From Mycolicibacterium mengxianglii (GTDB lineage: Bacteria; Actinomycetota; Actinomycetes; Mycobacteriales; Mycobacteriaceae), in NCBI RefSeq assembly GCF_015710575.1, contig NZ_CP065373.1, positions 4,650,001-4,714,000 of the forward strand: a stretch of 64,000 nt of DNA, in the 5' to 3' direction. This document shows positions 26,172-35,409 of this stretch, piece by piece. Made by a program: the position numbers and the translations under genes. Under the pieces are notes generated by a model that saw nothing but the letters and a program-made list of their open reading frames with translations, was not told where the DNA came from and made no database searches. Numbering within the stretch: position 1 is the stretch's first letter; the number at the start of each line of letters is the position of its first letter.

Positions 26172-27323
26172 ATGAACTGGGTGCCGCGGCCCATGTCGCT
26201 GGTGGTCGGAGGCGTCGTCCCGACCGAGGACGTGGTGGGTCGGGTACGTGAAGCCGGCGAGGTGCTGGCGTCACTGCCGAACACCGGCGCGGTGCTGGTG
26301 GGCGACCGCCGGCACGGCAAGACCTCGCTCGCACGGCTGGTGCAGCGCCTGGCGGCCGAACAGGGCGCGCTTGTCGTCGCCGTCAGCGCCGAGCGGGAAA
26401 CCTACGGCGAGTTCGTCGCCGCCCTGATCTCCGAACTGGCCAGGATCGACCCCGCATGGGCGCAGGAGCTGGCCCGGATCCGGATCACCGTCACCGCGGG
26501 CCCGGTGAAACTCGAACGCAGCGGGCGGACCGCGGCGGCCTTCGACGACCTGCTCGACCGAGCCGTCAGCCGCGCCAAGGGCCGAACCCTGGCCTTGTTC
26601 ATCGACGAGGTGAGCGTGCTGGCGCGGAACCTCGAACGGGCCCAGCCGGGCTCCGGGGATGCCTTCCTGCATCTGCTGCGCCGGATCCGTCAGGAGAATC
26701 CGGGACGGGTCGCGACGGTGTTGTCCGGGTCGATCGGATTTCACCACGTCTCGGCCGACGCTCCCGCCACCGTCAACGACATCCCGAAGATCGCCGTCGG
26801 CCCCATCCGCAGCGACCATGCCACCTATCTCGCGCAGTGCCTGCTTCTGGGCAGCGCCACCCCCACCACCGACCAGTACCAGGTGGCCGCGGCCATCGCC
26901 GCGGCGGCCGAGAACATCCCGTACTACATCCAGCACCTGGTCGCCGCGGCCCGCCGATCCTGGCACGACACCGCGGTTGTCCCCTACCCCGAGCTGATCG
27001 ACGGCCTGGTCACCGACGCCATCCACGACCCGTACGACCCGTGGGATCTACGGCACTACCGGGACCGACTGCAGCACTACTACGGCGCCGACGCCCCCGC
27101 CATCGCCGAACTCTTGGACATCTACGCGCACTCGGAACGGCCGCTGGAGGTGGACACCGTGATGATGCGGCTGCGCAGCGAAGGCAGCCCGATAGTCGAC
27201 CGCGCGCACCTGGTCTCGTTCATCGAGCGCCTGGTCCTCGATCACTACCTGGTTCGCGCGGGTGACACGGACAGCTTCGCCTCACCGCTGCTGCAGCGCG
27301 CCTGGAAGGCGATGCGACGGTGA
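26172..27323 (+). CDS. AAA/STAND-type ATPase, first of a pair
   Basis: The 383-residue cytosolic protein has Walker A GDRRHGKT at residues 44-51 and Walker B LALFIDE at 140-146. A helical C-terminal part looks like a winged-helix region (PLEVDTVMMRLRSEGSPIVD, LVSFIERLVLDHYLVR). This is the architecture of archaeal-ATPase/ORC-like P-loop proteins. The sequence does not show what it acts on. The start lacks a ribosome binding site but fits leaderless initiation. The stop overlaps the next ATPase gene by four bases, so the two are coupled. Defence, DNA handling and stress roles are all possible. Confidence 0.7.
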   Translation: MNWVPRPMSLVVGGVVPTEDVVGRVREAGEVLASLPNTGAVLVGDRRHGKTSLARLVQRLAAEQGALVVAVSAERETYGEFVAALISELARIDPAWAQELARIRITVTAGPVKLERSGRTAAAFDDLLDRAVSRAKGRTLALFIDEVSVLARNLERAQPGSGDAFLHLLRRIRQENPGRVATVLSGSIGFHHVSADAPATVNDIPKIAVGPIRSDHATYLAQCLLLGSATPTTDQYQVAAAIAAAAENIPYYIQHLVAAARRSWHDTAVVPYPELIDGLVTDAIHDPYDPWDLRHYRDRLQHYYGADAPAIAELLDIYAHSERPLEVDTVMMRLRSEGSPIVDRAHLVSFIERLVLDHYLVRAGDTDSFASPLLQRAWKAMRR

Positions 27324-28471
27324 GCAGCCACCATCCGGTGTTCACACCGTCGGCCGCCGGCCCCGCCGAACTCGAGGCGCAGACGGTGGGACGCACCCAC
27401 CTCATCGAGACCCTGGTGAGCCGGATCAAGTCGGCCGCCCGCGATGGGTCGCGACCGCACACGCTGCTGATCGCTCCGCGTGGCGGGGGCAAGACCCACA
27501 CCATGCAGGTCACCCTCCACCGGGTGCTGGCCGACCGGGAAACCGCGGAACGCCTTCTGCTGGTGGCCATTCCCGAGGACTCGTTGGCAATCGGTTCCTA
27601 CGCGGACCTGCTGGTCGAGATCGCCCGCGCCCTGGACCCCGACCTCGCGGAGACGGCCAGGACCCTGCGCCTCCTGCGCGATCCGGTGGGCATCGAAGCT
27701 GCCGTGATGGCATTCGCGGCCGGCCGGATGGTCCTGCTCGCCGTGGAGAACCTCGATCGGATCTTCGACGGCATCGGGCCTGCCGGACAGGGCAGTCTGC
27801 GCGCATGGGTCGAAACCTCCACGGCACTCTTGGTTTTCGCCACGGCACCGCGCCGATTCCCGGGGGTATCCTCGCGCGAGTACCCGTGGTACGGGTCGTT
27901 CAGTGTGGAACCGCTGCCCGGGCTGAACCTCGAGGATGCCGCGACCCTGCTGCGACGCGCGGCGCAACGCCGGTCCGACGAATCGCTGGCGGCCTATGTC
28001 GATACCGCCCAGGGCCGTGACCGCCTCTCGGCCATCCATCACCTCGCCGGCGGCTCCCCCAGGATCTGGCAGCTGTTGTCGGAGAACGTCGATGCGCACG
28101 CCCTGGCGGAACTGACCCCGGCAGTGCAGACGCTGCTCGACCGACTGGCGCCGTACTACCAACACCAACTGTGGCAACTGCCCGCCGGCGAGCAGCGTCT
28201 GATCGTCGAACTCGCCCGCGGCTGGACCCCACGTACCGTCTCCGATCTGGCTGCCGCCGTGGGGGTTTCCAACCAGTCGGCGTCGGCGGCATTGGGCCGG
28301 CTCGCTACCGAGCACTGGGTCACGTCCTCGAAAGCCACCGACGGCGATCGACGGACGTCCTGGTACGACCTCACCGAACCCCTGCTGCGCTATCACGTGC
28401 GCTACCGCGACAACGGGGCCCTCACCGAGAACGACATCAGGGCCGCGACCCCAGCGGAGTCACGGCCCTGA
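27320..28471 (+). CDS. AAA/STAND-type ATPase with C-terminal winged helix
   Basis: The 383-residue protein starts at a GTG overlapping the previous stop (GTGA). It has Walker A APRGGGKT at residues 52-59 and a Walker B-like RMVLLAVENLDRIF. A C-terminal MarR-like winged helix (TVSDLAAAVGVSNQSASAAL) is followed by SWYDLTEPLLRYHVRYR, a segment common in ATPases with DNA-binding tails. It is the same length as its neighbour but only distantly similar. A coupled pair of P-loop ATPases suggests a hetero-oligomeric complex. It is convergent with sucD. Confidence 0.7.
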   Translation: MSSHHPVFTPSAAGPAELEAQTVGRTHLIETLVSRIKSAARDGSRPHTLLIAPRGGGKTHTMQVTLHRVLADRETAERLLLVAIPEDSLAIGSYADLLVEIARALDPDLAETARTLRLLRDPVGIEAAVMAFAAGRMVLLAVENLDRIFDGIGPAGQGSLRAWVETSTALLVFATAPRRFPGVSSREYPWYGSFSVEPLPGLNLEDAATLLRRAAQRRSDESLAAYVDTAQGRDRLSAIHHLAGGSPRIWQLLSENVDAHALAELTPAVQTLLDRLAPYYQHQLWQLPAGEQRLIVELARGWTPRTVSDLAAAVGVSNQSASAALGRLATEHWVTSSKATDGDRRTSWYDLTEPLLRYHVRYRDNGALTENDIRAATPAESRP

Positions 28472-28472
28472 T
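28436..28472. terminator. Hairpin between ATPase pair and sucD
   Basis: ATCAGGGCCG (28436-28445) pairs with CGGCCCTGAT (28463-28472), a 10-bp stem that includes the stop codon of the second ATPase. It sits between convergent genes and may terminate transcription from either side. Confidence 0.45.
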
Positions 28473-28490
28473 GTGTGAGAACTACTGAAA

Positions 28491-29393
28491 CTACAGGCTT
28501 TCCAGGATCTCCCGAGCCTTGGCAGCGGTCTCCGAGGGCGTCTTACCGACCTTCACCCCAGCGGCCTCCAACGCTTCCTGCTTACCCGCAGCGGTGCCCG
28601 CACCGTCGGAGACGATGGCGCCGGCGTGGCCCATCGTCTTGCCCTCGGGCGCGGTGAAACCCGCGACGTAGCCGACGACCGGCTTGGTCACGTTGGCCTT
28701 GATGTAGGCCGCGGCCTTCTCCTCGGCGTCGCCGCCGATCTCACCGATCATCACGATCAGCTTGGTCTCGGGATCGGCCTCGAACGCCTCGATCGCGTCG
28801 ATGTGGGTGGTACCGATGACCGGGTCACCGCCGATGCCGATGGCGGTCGAGAAGCCGAGATCGCGCAGCTCGTACATCATCTGGTAGGTCAGCGTGCCGG
28901 ACTTCGAGACCAGGCCGATCGGGCCCTTGCCGGTGATGTTGTTCGGCGTGATGCCGACCAGCGACTCACCGGGGGTGATGATGCCGGGGCAGTTCGGCCC
29001 GATGATGCGGGTCTTCTCACCCTTCTCGAGGTTGTACGCCCACGCATAGGCGCTGTCCTGCACCGGGATTCCCTCGGTGATGACCACCAGCAGCGGGATC
29101 TCGGCGTCGATCGCCTCGATGATGGCGTCCTTCGAGAAGGCCGGCGGCACGAAGGCGATCGACACGTCAGCGCCGGTCACCTTCATGGCTTCCTCGACAC
29201 TGCCGAACACCGGCAGACGGACTTCCTTGCCTTCTTTATCCACGTGCGTGACTTCAGTGCCCGCCTTGCGGGCGTTGACGCCGCCGACGACCTGAGTGCC
29301 GGCCTTGAGCATCAGCGCGGTGTGTTTGGTGCCCTCACCGCCGGTGATGCCCTGGACGATGACCTTGGAGTCCTTGTTCAGAAAGATAGACAT
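28491..29393 (-). CDS. sucD: Succinyl-CoA synthetase alpha subunit
   Basis: The 300-residue protein binds CoA and carries the phosphorylated histidine of the TCA-cycle succinate-CoA ligase. The N-terminal Rossmann part has [14 protein letters not shown]. The ligase part has [15 protein letters not shown] and the active-site motif [14 protein letters not shown] with the catalytic His. It lies 15 bp after sucC in the same operon, with the standard mycobacterial order. ADP or GDP specificity resides in the beta subunit. Confidence 0.97.
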   Translation of the reverse strand: MSIFLNKDSKVIVQGITGGEGTKHTALMLKAGTQVVGGVNARKAGTEVTHVDKEGKEVRLPVFGSVEEAMKVTGADVSIAFVPPAFSKDAIIEAIDAEIPLLVVITEGIPVQDSAYAWAYNLEKGEKTRIIGPNCPGIITPGESLVGITPNNITGKGPIGLVSKSGTLTYQMMYELRDLGFSTAIGIGGDPVIGTTHIDAIEAFEADPETKLIVMIGEIGGDAEEKAAAYIKANVTKPVVGYVAGFTAPEGKTMGHAGAIVSDGAGTAAGKQEALEAAGVKVGKTPSETAAKAREILESL

Positions 29394-29408
29394 ATTCCGT
29401 TGGCTCCC

Positions 29409-30572
29409 TTACTTGTTGGCCAGCTCGGCGGCTTTGTCGGCCCCGGCGTCCATGGTCTCGGCTTGCACGACCAGCGGATGATTGGCCTCGGCCAAGATGC
29501 GACGGCCTTCTTCGACGTTGTTGCCGTCCAGCCGGACAACGAGCGGCTTGTTGGCCTCGTCGCCGAGCTTCTTGAGCGCGCCGACGATGCCGTTGGCCAC
29601 CGCGTCACAGGCGGTGATGCCGCCGAAGACGTTGACGAACACGCTCTTGACCTGTGAGTCATTGAGGATGACGTCGAGCCCGTTGGCCATCACCTCGGCC
29701 GAGGCACCGCCACCGATATCGAGGAAGTTGGCGGGCTTGACGCCGCCGTGCTTCTCACCGGCGTATGCCACCACGTCCAGGGTGGACATGACCAGACCCG
29801 CGCCGTTTCCGATGATGCCGACCTCGCCGTCGAGCTTGACGTAGTTGAGGTCGTTCTCCTTGGCCTTGAGCTCCAGCGGATCCGTGGCGTCGGTGTCTTC
29901 GAATTCCTTGTGACCGGGCTGCCGGAAGTCGGCGTTCGCGTCCAGGGTGACCTTGCCGTCCAGCGCCAGAATCTGGTCGTCCGGGGTACGGACGAGCGGG
30001 TTGACCTCGACCAGGGTGGCGTCCTCGCCGACGAAGACCTCCCACAGTTTCTGGATGGTCACCGCAGCGGCGTCGAGCACCTCGGCGGGCAGGTGGCCCT
30101 GCTCGGCGATCGTGCGGGCGAACTCCAGGTCGACACCCTTGACGGCATCGACGGGCACCTTGGCGAGGCGCTCGGGCTTGGTGGCGGCCACCTCTTCGAT
30201 CTCCATACCGCCCTCGACCGAGCACATGGCCAGGTAGGTGCGGTTCGAACGATCGAGCAGGAACGAGATGTAGTACTCCTCGGCGATGTCACTGGCCTCG
30301 GCGACCAGCAGCTTCTTCACGACGTGGCCCTTGATGTCGAGGCCCAGGATGTTCTGCGCGTGGGTGAACGCGTCGTCGGGGGTGGCCGCGTACTTGACAC
30401 CGCCGGCTTTACCGCGCCCGCCGACCTTCACCTGCGCTTTGACCATGACCGGCTTGCCGATTTCCTCGGCGATCGCCTTGGCGTCCTCGGCGTTGTCGGT
30501 CACCCGGCCGGGAGTGGTCGGAACGTTGTGCTTGGCGAACAGCTCCTTCGCCTGATATTCGAAAAGATCCAT
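29409..30572 (-). CDS. sucC: Succinyl-CoA synthetase beta subunit
   Basis: The 387-residue ATP-grasp protein begins [12 protein letters not shown]. It contains [16 protein letters not shown] in the nucleotide-binding domain and [17 protein letters not shown] in the C-terminal CoA-ligase domain. It pairs with SucD to make ATP or GTP from succinyl-CoA. A GTG three codons upstream (30581) is an alternative start, and the ATG matches family N-termini. The 254 bp upstream (30573-30826) holds the divergent promoters of sucCD and the M23 peptidase, without a recognisable riboswitch. Confidence 0.95.
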   Translation of the reverse strand: MDLFEYQAKELFAKHNVPTTPGRVTDNAEDAKAIAEEIGKPVMVKAQVKVGGRGKAGGVKYAATPDDAFTHAQNILGLDIKGHVVKKLLVAEASDIAEEYYISFLLDRSNRTYLAMCSVEGGMEIEEVAATKPERLAKVPVDAVKGVDLEFARTIAEQGHLPAEVLDAAAVTIQKLWEVFVGEDATLVEVNPLVRTPDDQILALDGKVTLDANADFRQPGHKEFEDTDATDPLELKAKENDLNYVKLDGEVGIIGNGAGLVMSTLDVVAYAGEKHGGVKPANFLDIGGGASAEVMANGLDVILNDSQVKSVFVNVFGGITACDAVANGIVGALKKLGDEANKPLVVRLDGNNVEEGRRILAEANHPLVVQAETMDAGADKAAELANK

Positions 30573-30826
30573 GTGGCTCACTGTCTATCTGCCGGAGTTG
30601 ACGGCGCTGCCGGTTTCTCAGGTCACGCCCGTGGGAACTTTATCGACTCGGGTGTTCTGCGATACCACCGCCTCCAATCCTGTGGCACACGTCACCGCCG
30701 GGGCGAGAGTGATACAACTCACAATCCTCGGTCGGGCGTTTACTTGGCTTGCTACTTCCATTGGAATTTGGTTAACGTCTCCTGGTCCACGTAACGCTTT
30801 GGTCACGACTAGAGGGACGTTCCAGG

Positions 30827-31876
30827 TTGGCGCAACACCGCTCGGCACCATCTCCCACCAGGGAAGAGCCGAAGAGTGCACGCGAAAAAAAGCGGTTCCC
30901 GGCCCGTTATCCGGCCGCCAACGAAGTCACAGACATCGTTCCGTTCAATGAATTCGGCAGCCTCGAGGACTTCGATCTCCCCCGTACGGCCTTCGATGAT
31001 CCCTTCAGCGCCGACGCCGACGTGCTGCACGCACCCGAGCTCGACGACCTGCACGACGTCGATGACATCGTTCCGGTCCGGCTGAGCCGGCGCTCCGATC
31101 TCGAGGACGCCTTCGTCGCCGAACTGCACAGCGGCTACGACCCCGACATCACCGAGGTGATCCCCCGCGCCGGCCAGCACCGCAAACCGGCGGCCAGCGC
31201 GCTCAAGGGACGCGTGATGATCGCCGCGATGGCCGCCGGCGCAGCCGCGGCCGCCGCCCACTCTGCGGTCAACCCGTCCGACACCGGCTCCACCGAGGCA
31301 GTGCTCGCCGCCGACCAGCGGTCCATGAACAGCGCCACGATGGACACCGCGACACAGGGCATCCAGGTCGTCAGCGTCAGCCCGGCGGCCAGCACCAGCC
31401 TGCACTCCGAAGAACTGGCGAAAGGCGCCGCCTACGCGCAGGAGCGCGCCGAGCGCGAAGCCCGGTTGCAGCGGCCACTGTTCGTCAAGCCCACCCAGGG
31501 CATCTTCACCTCCGGATTCGGCTACCGCTGGGGTGCCTTGCACGGCGGTGTGGACCTCGCCAATGCCATCGGCACGCCCATCTACGCGGTGTCCGACGGT
31601 GTGGTGATCGAGGTCGGTCCCGCCGCCGGCTACGGCGCCCTGGTGAAGCTCCGGCATTCCGACGGCACCGTGACGCTCTACGGCCACGTCAACAGCTGGA
31701 ACGTCAGCGTGGGTGAGCGGGTATTCGCCGGCGACCAGATCGCCACCGTCGGCAATCGCGGCAACTCCACCGGCCCGCACCTGCACCTCGAAGTGCTGAT
31801 CAACGGCACCGACCGCATCGATCCGGTGCCGTGGCTGGCCAAGCGGGGCATCGGCGTCGGCTCCTACGCCGGCTGA
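30827..31876 (+). CDS. M23-family peptidoglycan peptidase (Rv0950c-like)
   Basis: The 349-residue protein has a long acidic N-terminal region (DVLHAPELDDLHDVDD) and a membrane-proximal Ala-rich helix (MIAAMAAGAAAAAAHSA) that may anchor it. The C-terminal LytM/M23 domain has zinc ligands in LHGGVDLA (HxxxD) and GPHLHLE (HxH), plus TSGFGYRWG. With the full metal site it could cleave peptidoglycan cross-bridges. The start is TTG at 30827, with AGAGGGA and AGG stretches upstream. It is divergent from sucC, as in M. tuberculosis. Confidence 0.85.
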   Translation: MAQHRSAPSPTREEPKSAREKKRFPARYPAANEVTDIVPFNEFGSLEDFDLPRTAFDDPFSADADVLHAPELDDLHDVDDIVPVRLSRRSDLEDAFVAELHSGYDPDITEVIPRAGQHRKPAASALKGRVMIAAMAAGAAAAAAHSAVNPSDTGSTEAVLAADQRSMNSATMDTATQGIQVVSVSPAASTSLHSEELAKGAAYAQERAEREARLQRPLFVKPTQGIFTSGFGYRWGALHGGVDLANAIGTPIYAVSDGVVIEVGPAAGYGALVKLRHSDGTVTLYGHVNSWNVSVGERVFAGDQIATVGNRGNSTGPHLHLEVLINGTDRIDPVPWLAKRGIGVGSYAG

Positions 31877-31880
31877 CCTG

Positions 31881-32528
31881 GTGACTGAACCAGACCCCGC
31901 TCAGGACCCTTCGCCGCACACCCGCATCATTCGTCGTGCCCCGTCGACCCCCGGTCGGCACCCTTCCGGGCCCCCAACCGGACCCGCCCCGGAGGACACC
32001 CGCACCGGCATCATCCGCCGGACGCCCACCGGCTCCATCCCGGCCCAACAACCGCCGGAAGCCCGCACCACCCACATCCCGGCCGGCGCCAGTGCAGCAG
32101 ATGCCCCGACCGGGCTGATCCCGTCCGCACGGACACCGGTCTCACCAGTGGTGCAAGACGACGCCCCTGGCGCCCGCACCGCGATCGCAACCTGTGTCGT
32201 CGCAATGCTCAGCGGCTGGGCGGTCTCCGTGGTCGGTACCGACCTGATCACCGGGTGGTGGCAGACCGACCGGCTGTTCTGCCTCGGCGTCGGGTTCCTG
32301 ACGTTCGTGTTCGCAGCGTCCACGGTCTCCGGGGTGATCACCCTGCTGTTGCGCCGCGCCGTGGGGCATTACCTCATCATCACCGGCGCGATTGTCGCGC
32401 TGCTGACCTTCGGCGCGGTGTTCATCGCCGGCGCGAAGGTGGCCTGGCCGGTGTACGTGATTCCGGTGCTTCCCGTGCTCAGCATGTTGTTGGCGGTTTC
32501 ACCGGGGACCCGACGCTGGACCCACTGA
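31881..32528 (+). CDS. Proline-rich membrane protein with IIRR repeats
   Basis: The 215-residue protein begins at GTG 31881, four bases after the M23 stop. The first 100 residues are disordered and Pro/Thr-rich, with degenerate repeats (TRIIRRAPST, TGIIRRTPTG, TTHIPAG, TGLIPSA). The second half has about four membrane helices (TAIATCVVAMLSGWAVSVVG, FLTFVFAASTVSGVI). No known domain is recognised. Coupling to the cell-wall peptidase gene suggests an envelope role. It is convergent with uvrD1. Confidence 0.65.
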   Translation: MTEPDPAQDPSPHTRIIRRAPSTPGRHPSGPPTGPAPEDTRTGIIRRTPTGSIPAQQPPEARTTHIPAGASAADAPTGLIPSARTPVSPVVQDDAPGARTAIATCVVAMLSGWAVSVVGTDLITGWWQTDRLFCLGVGFLTFVFAASTVSGVITLLLRRAVGHYLIITGAIVALLTFGAVFIAGAKVAWPVYVIPVLPVLSMLLAVSPGTRRWTH

Positions 32529-32548
32529 CAGGGTGAACCGCCCCCGTG

Positions 32549-34876
32549 TCAGAGCTTGGCGATCGGGGCGTGGTTGTGCATCAGCTTGACGCGCCCGGCG
32601 CTGCCGAAGTCGATCAGCGACATCGCTGATTCACCCACTCCGCTCACTTCCTCGACGCGGCCCAGACCGTACTTGTCGTGGGTCACCCGGTCTCCGGGCT
32701 CCAGCGTCACCACGGTCCGGTTACGTGCCGGACCGGACCGGCCGGGCGCCGGACGCGGCGTACCGTACCGGCCCGCATTGCCCACCGGCGCACTGAATGC
32801 CGACGGTGTGGCGTCGGTGCGACGCCAGTCGATCAGTTCTTGCGGAATCTCGCGCAGGAAGCGTGATTCCGGGTTGAGCATCGGCTGCCCCCAGGAGGAC
32901 CGCACCTTCGCACGGCTCAGGTACAACCGCTGCCGGGCCCGGGTGATCCCGACATACGCCAGCCGGCGTTCCTCGGACAGCTCGGTGGGGTCACCGAGCG
33001 CCCGCATGTGCGGGAACATGCCGTCCTCCCAGCCGGTGACGAACACGACCGGGAATTCGAGCCCTTTGGCGGTGTGCAACGTCATCATGGTGACCACGCC
33101 GGAGCCGTGCTCGGGAATCTCGTCGGTGTCGGCCACCAGCGAGACCCGTTCCAGGAACTCGGCGAGCAGCCCGGTCTGCGGGACGTCCTCGTCCACCGGT
33201 TCGGATTCCTCAGCGTCGGCCAGAGCTCGGGCGTTGGCCCGGTCGGTGCTGAATTCGTGTGCGACGCTGACGAGTTCGTTGAGGTTGTCCAGCCGGGCCA
33301 GGTCCTGCGGATCGTTGGAGGACTCCAGTTCCAGGCGGTAGCCGGTGCGGTCGAGCACCGCCTCCACCAGGTCGCCGAGCTCGTCATCCAGTTTGGCGCG
33401 TAGCTGATCGAGCAGTTGGACAAAGGCCGCAATCGCCTTCTCCGAGCGGGTGTTCAGCATCGGGACCTTGCCCTCTGCGGCGGCCAGCAGGGCGTCATTG
33501 AAACTGGTGCCGGTGTTTTCGGCGTGCACCGCGACACACGCCTCGGCCCGGTCACCGATACCTCGGCGTGGGGTGTTCAGGATGCGGCGCATGCTCACCG
33601 CGTCCCCGGGATTGTCGAGGACCCGAAGATAGGCGACGATGTCGCGGATCTCTTTGCGCTCGTAAAAGCGAACTCCCCCAACAACTTTGTACGGGATGCC
33701 GGCGCGGATGAAGACTTCCTCCAACGCCCGCGAGGAGTTGTTGGTGCGATAGAACACTGCGACGTCGGAGTAGTTGATGTCGCCCCGGTCGGCGAGGGTG
33801 TCGATCTCCTGAGCGACGAACCGCGCCTCGTCGTGTTCGTTGTCGGCGACGTAGCCGACGATCAACTCGCCCTCGCCGGAGTCGGTCCACAACCGCTTCT
33901 CACGACGGCCGGAGTTGCGGGCGATCACCGAATTCGCGGCGTTCAAGATGGTCTGGGTGGAGCGGTAGTTCTGCTCGAGCAGGATCGTGGTGGCGTTCGG
34001 GTAGTCGCGCTCGAAATCCTCGATATTGCGGATGGTGGCGCCGCGGAATGCGTAGATGGACTGATCGGCGTCACCGACGACGCACAGCTCCGCCGGTGGC
34101 ACGCCGTCCTTCTCGTCAAGATCGTGCCCGACGAGTTCGCGCACCAGCATGTATTGCGCGTGGTTGGTGTCCTGATACTCGTCGACCAGGATGTGCCGGA
34201 AACGTCGGCGGTAGTACTGCGCAATCTGCGGAAAAGCCTGCAGCACTGCCACGGTCTCGCCGATCAGGTCGTCGAAGTCCAGAGCATTGGCCGCCCGCAA
34301 CCGGCGTTGGTACTCGCCGTACACCGTGGCCACCGTGCGGGCCAGATCGTCGGCGGCTTCATCGAGGTCGGCGACCGCGCGCTCCGGGGTGATGAGCTCG
34401 TTCTTCAGGTTCGAGATGGCCGTGGCCAGCAGCCGCGGGGTGTACCGCTTGGTGTCCAGGCCCATGTCCTTGCCGATCATCAACAACAGGCGACGGGAGT
34501 CGTCGGCGTCGTAGATCGAGAAGTTGGAGTTCAGCCCCGGCAGCAGGGACGCCTGGTTACGCAGGATCCGCACGCAGGTGGAGTGGAACGTCGAGACCCA
34601 CATCGATCGAGCCCGGGGGCCGACCAACTGCGCCACACGTTCGCGCATCTCGGCGGCGGCCTTGTTGGTGAAGGTGATGGCCAGTACCTGGCCGACGCCG
34701 ACGTCGCGCGCCGCCAATAGGTAGGCGATGCGGCGGGTCAGCACGGCAGTCTTGCCCGAACCGGCCCCGGCGACGATCAGCAGCGGCGTCCCCTCGTGCA
34801 GCACCGCTTGGCGCTGCTGGGGGTTGAGTCCGTCGAGAAGGTCCCGGTGCTGATCAGTTTCGGTCGTGAGCGTCAT
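32549..34876 (-). CDS. uvrD1: UvrD/PcrA-type ATP-dependent DNA helicase
   Basis: The 775-residue SF1A helicase unwinds DNA 3'-5' in nucleotide excision repair and, in mycobacteria, with Ku. Motif I GAGSGKT is at residues 37-43, preceded by the Q-motif LNPQQRQAV. Other motifs are VDEYQDTNHAQ (II), VGDADQSIYAFRGA (III), LEQNYRST (IV) and MTLHTAKGLEFPVVF (V). The C-terminal tail RTVVTLEPGDRVTHDKYG is the Tudor-like polymerase-contact module. The ATG at 34876 is chosen. A GTG at 34909 would add eleven residues (MSVRGGKFDLD) and cannot be excluded. It is divergent from the chorismate mutase leader. Confidence 0.93.
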   Translation of the reverse strand: MTLTTETDQHRDLLDGLNPQQRQAVLHEGTPLLIVAGAGSGKTAVLTRRIAYLLAARDVGVGQVLAITFTNKAAAEMRERVAQLVGPRARSMWVSTFHSTCVRILRNQASLLPGLNSNFSIYDADDSRRLLLMIGKDMGLDTKRYTPRLLATAISNLKNELITPERAVADLDEAADDLARTVATVYGEYQRRLRAANALDFDDLIGETVAVLQAFPQIAQYYRRRFRHILVDEYQDTNHAQYMLVRELVGHDLDEKDGVPPAELCVVGDADQSIYAFRGATIRNIEDFERDYPNATTILLEQNYRSTQTILNAANSVIARNSGRREKRLWTDSGEGELIVGYVADNEHDEARFVAQEIDTLADRGDINYSDVAVFYRTNNSSRALEEVFIRAGIPYKVVGGVRFYERKEIRDIVAYLRVLDNPGDAVSMRRILNTPRRGIGDRAEACVAVHAENTGTSFNDALLAAAEGKVPMLNTRSEKAIAAFVQLLDQLRAKLDDELGDLVEAVLDRTGYRLELESSNDPQDLARLDNLNELVSVAHEFSTDRANARALADAEESEPVDEDVPQTGLLAEFLERVSLVADTDEIPEHGSGVVTMMTLHTAKGLEFPVVFVTGWEDGMFPHMRALGDPTELSEERRLAYVGITRARQRLYLSRAKVRSSWGQPMLNPESRFLREIPQELIDWRRTDATPSAFSAPVGNAGRYGTPRPAPGRSGPARNRTVVTLEPGDRVTHDKYGLGRVEEVSGVGESAMSLIDFGSAGRVKLMHNHAPIAKL

Positions 34877-34946
34877 ATCGAGGTCAAACTTACCGCCGCG
34901 CACCGACACTTTGCGCCGATGCCGCCGTTAGTGGCACACTCGAATC

Positions 34947-35006
34947 GTGCTCAATGCGCGGCGTCGATTTTTTTACGGGTACCGGATTCCGGTGCCCGGC
35001 GCTTAG
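34947..35006 (+). CDS. Putative aromatic leader peptide of chorismate mutase
   Basis: GTG at 34947 opens a 19-codon frame, MLNARRRFFYGYRIPVPGA, ending TAG at 35004-35006. Phe-Phe-Tyr-Gly-Tyr is four aromatic residues in five codons, directly before RNA hairpins and a chorismate mutase gene. That is the design of amino-acid attenuator leaders such as PheL. No ribosome binding site precedes it. A possible -35/-10 (TTGCGC at 34911, CACACT at 34935) would put the start of the transcript near the GTG, so it may be leaderless. A different overlapping frame from ATG 34954 runs to 35079. Confidence 0.6.
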   Translation: MLNARRRFFYGYRIPVPGA

Positions 35007-35049
35007 TTACTTCCCTGAGCCCCGTGGTCCGAATCCGGATCCGGGGCTC
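34977..35049 (+). promoter_or_regulatory. Attenuator-like alternative RNA hairpins
   Basis: Hairpin A: 34977-34985 (GGGTACCGG) pairs with 34989-34997 (CCGGTGCCC), nine pairs with one G-U, loop ATT. Hairpin B: 35017-35024 (GAGCCCCG) pairs with 35042-35049 (CGGGGCTC), followed by a T-rich TTCTGTT, terminator-like. An alternative pairing joins 34982-34989 (CCGGATTC) with 35031-35038 (GAATCCGG), extendable by GG/CC across a one-base bulge. It excludes A and uses the interior of B. Ribosome stalling on the aromatic codons would favour the alternative. Confidence 0.55.
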
Positions 35050-35075
35050 TTCTGTTGCGTGAGGCCCGAAACCGG

Positions 35076-35396
35076 ATGAGACCCAAGCCACCGAAAACGC
35101 CCCCCACCAACAGCAAGAATGCGGAGCAACCCATGAGTGTCGAAACAGAACACACCCCCGATATCGACGATCTGCGCCAGGAGATCGACCGCCTCGACGC
35201 CGAAATCCTGGCCGCGGTCGCGCGGCGTACCGAGGTGTCGAAATTGATCGGCAAGGCGCGGATGGCCTCCGGCGGCACGCGACTGGTGCACAGCCGTGAG
35301 ATGAAGGTCATCGAGCGCTACAGCCAGCTCGGCCCGGAGGGCAAGGACCTGGCCATGCTGCTGCTGCGCATGGGCCGCGGCCGCCTCGGCTACTAG
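35076..35396 (+). CDS. Intracellular chorismate mutase, AroQ class (Rv0948c-like)
   Basis: The 106-residue all-helical enzyme converts chorismate to prephenate for Phe and Tyr synthesis. The core DDLRQEIDRLDAEILAAVAR, KLIGKARMASGGTRLVHSRE, MKVIERYSQLGPEG and LLLRMGRGRLGY ending match M. tuberculosis Rv0948c. The M. tuberculosis enzyme gains activity by binding DAHP synthase through its C-terminal RxGRGRLG tail, and that tail is intact here. The start MRPKPPKTPP is preferred because the M. tuberculosis protein begins similarly. An ATG at 35133 with GGAG upstream is the alternative. A leader peptide with aromatic codons precedes it. Confidence 0.93.
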   Translation: MRPKPPKTPPTNSKNAEQPMSVETEHTPDIDDLRQEIDRLDAEILAAVARRTEVSKLIGKARMASGGTRLVHSREMKVIERYSQLGPEGKDLAMLLLRMGRGRLGY

Positions 35397-35409
35397 ACCT
35401 TCCCCGCCT

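Noticed and set aside
30573..30826. Possible riboswitch (c-di-AMP type) before the M23 peptidase gene
   Set aside because: Cell-wall hydrolase genes in actinobacteria often have one, but I could not find the conserved sequence blocks of that class here.
34954..35079. A 41-codon frame overlapping the chorismate mutase leader
   Set aside because: Not called as a gene because its aromatic codons are more scattered and its start competes with the better leader frame; kept as an alternative in the attenuator finding.
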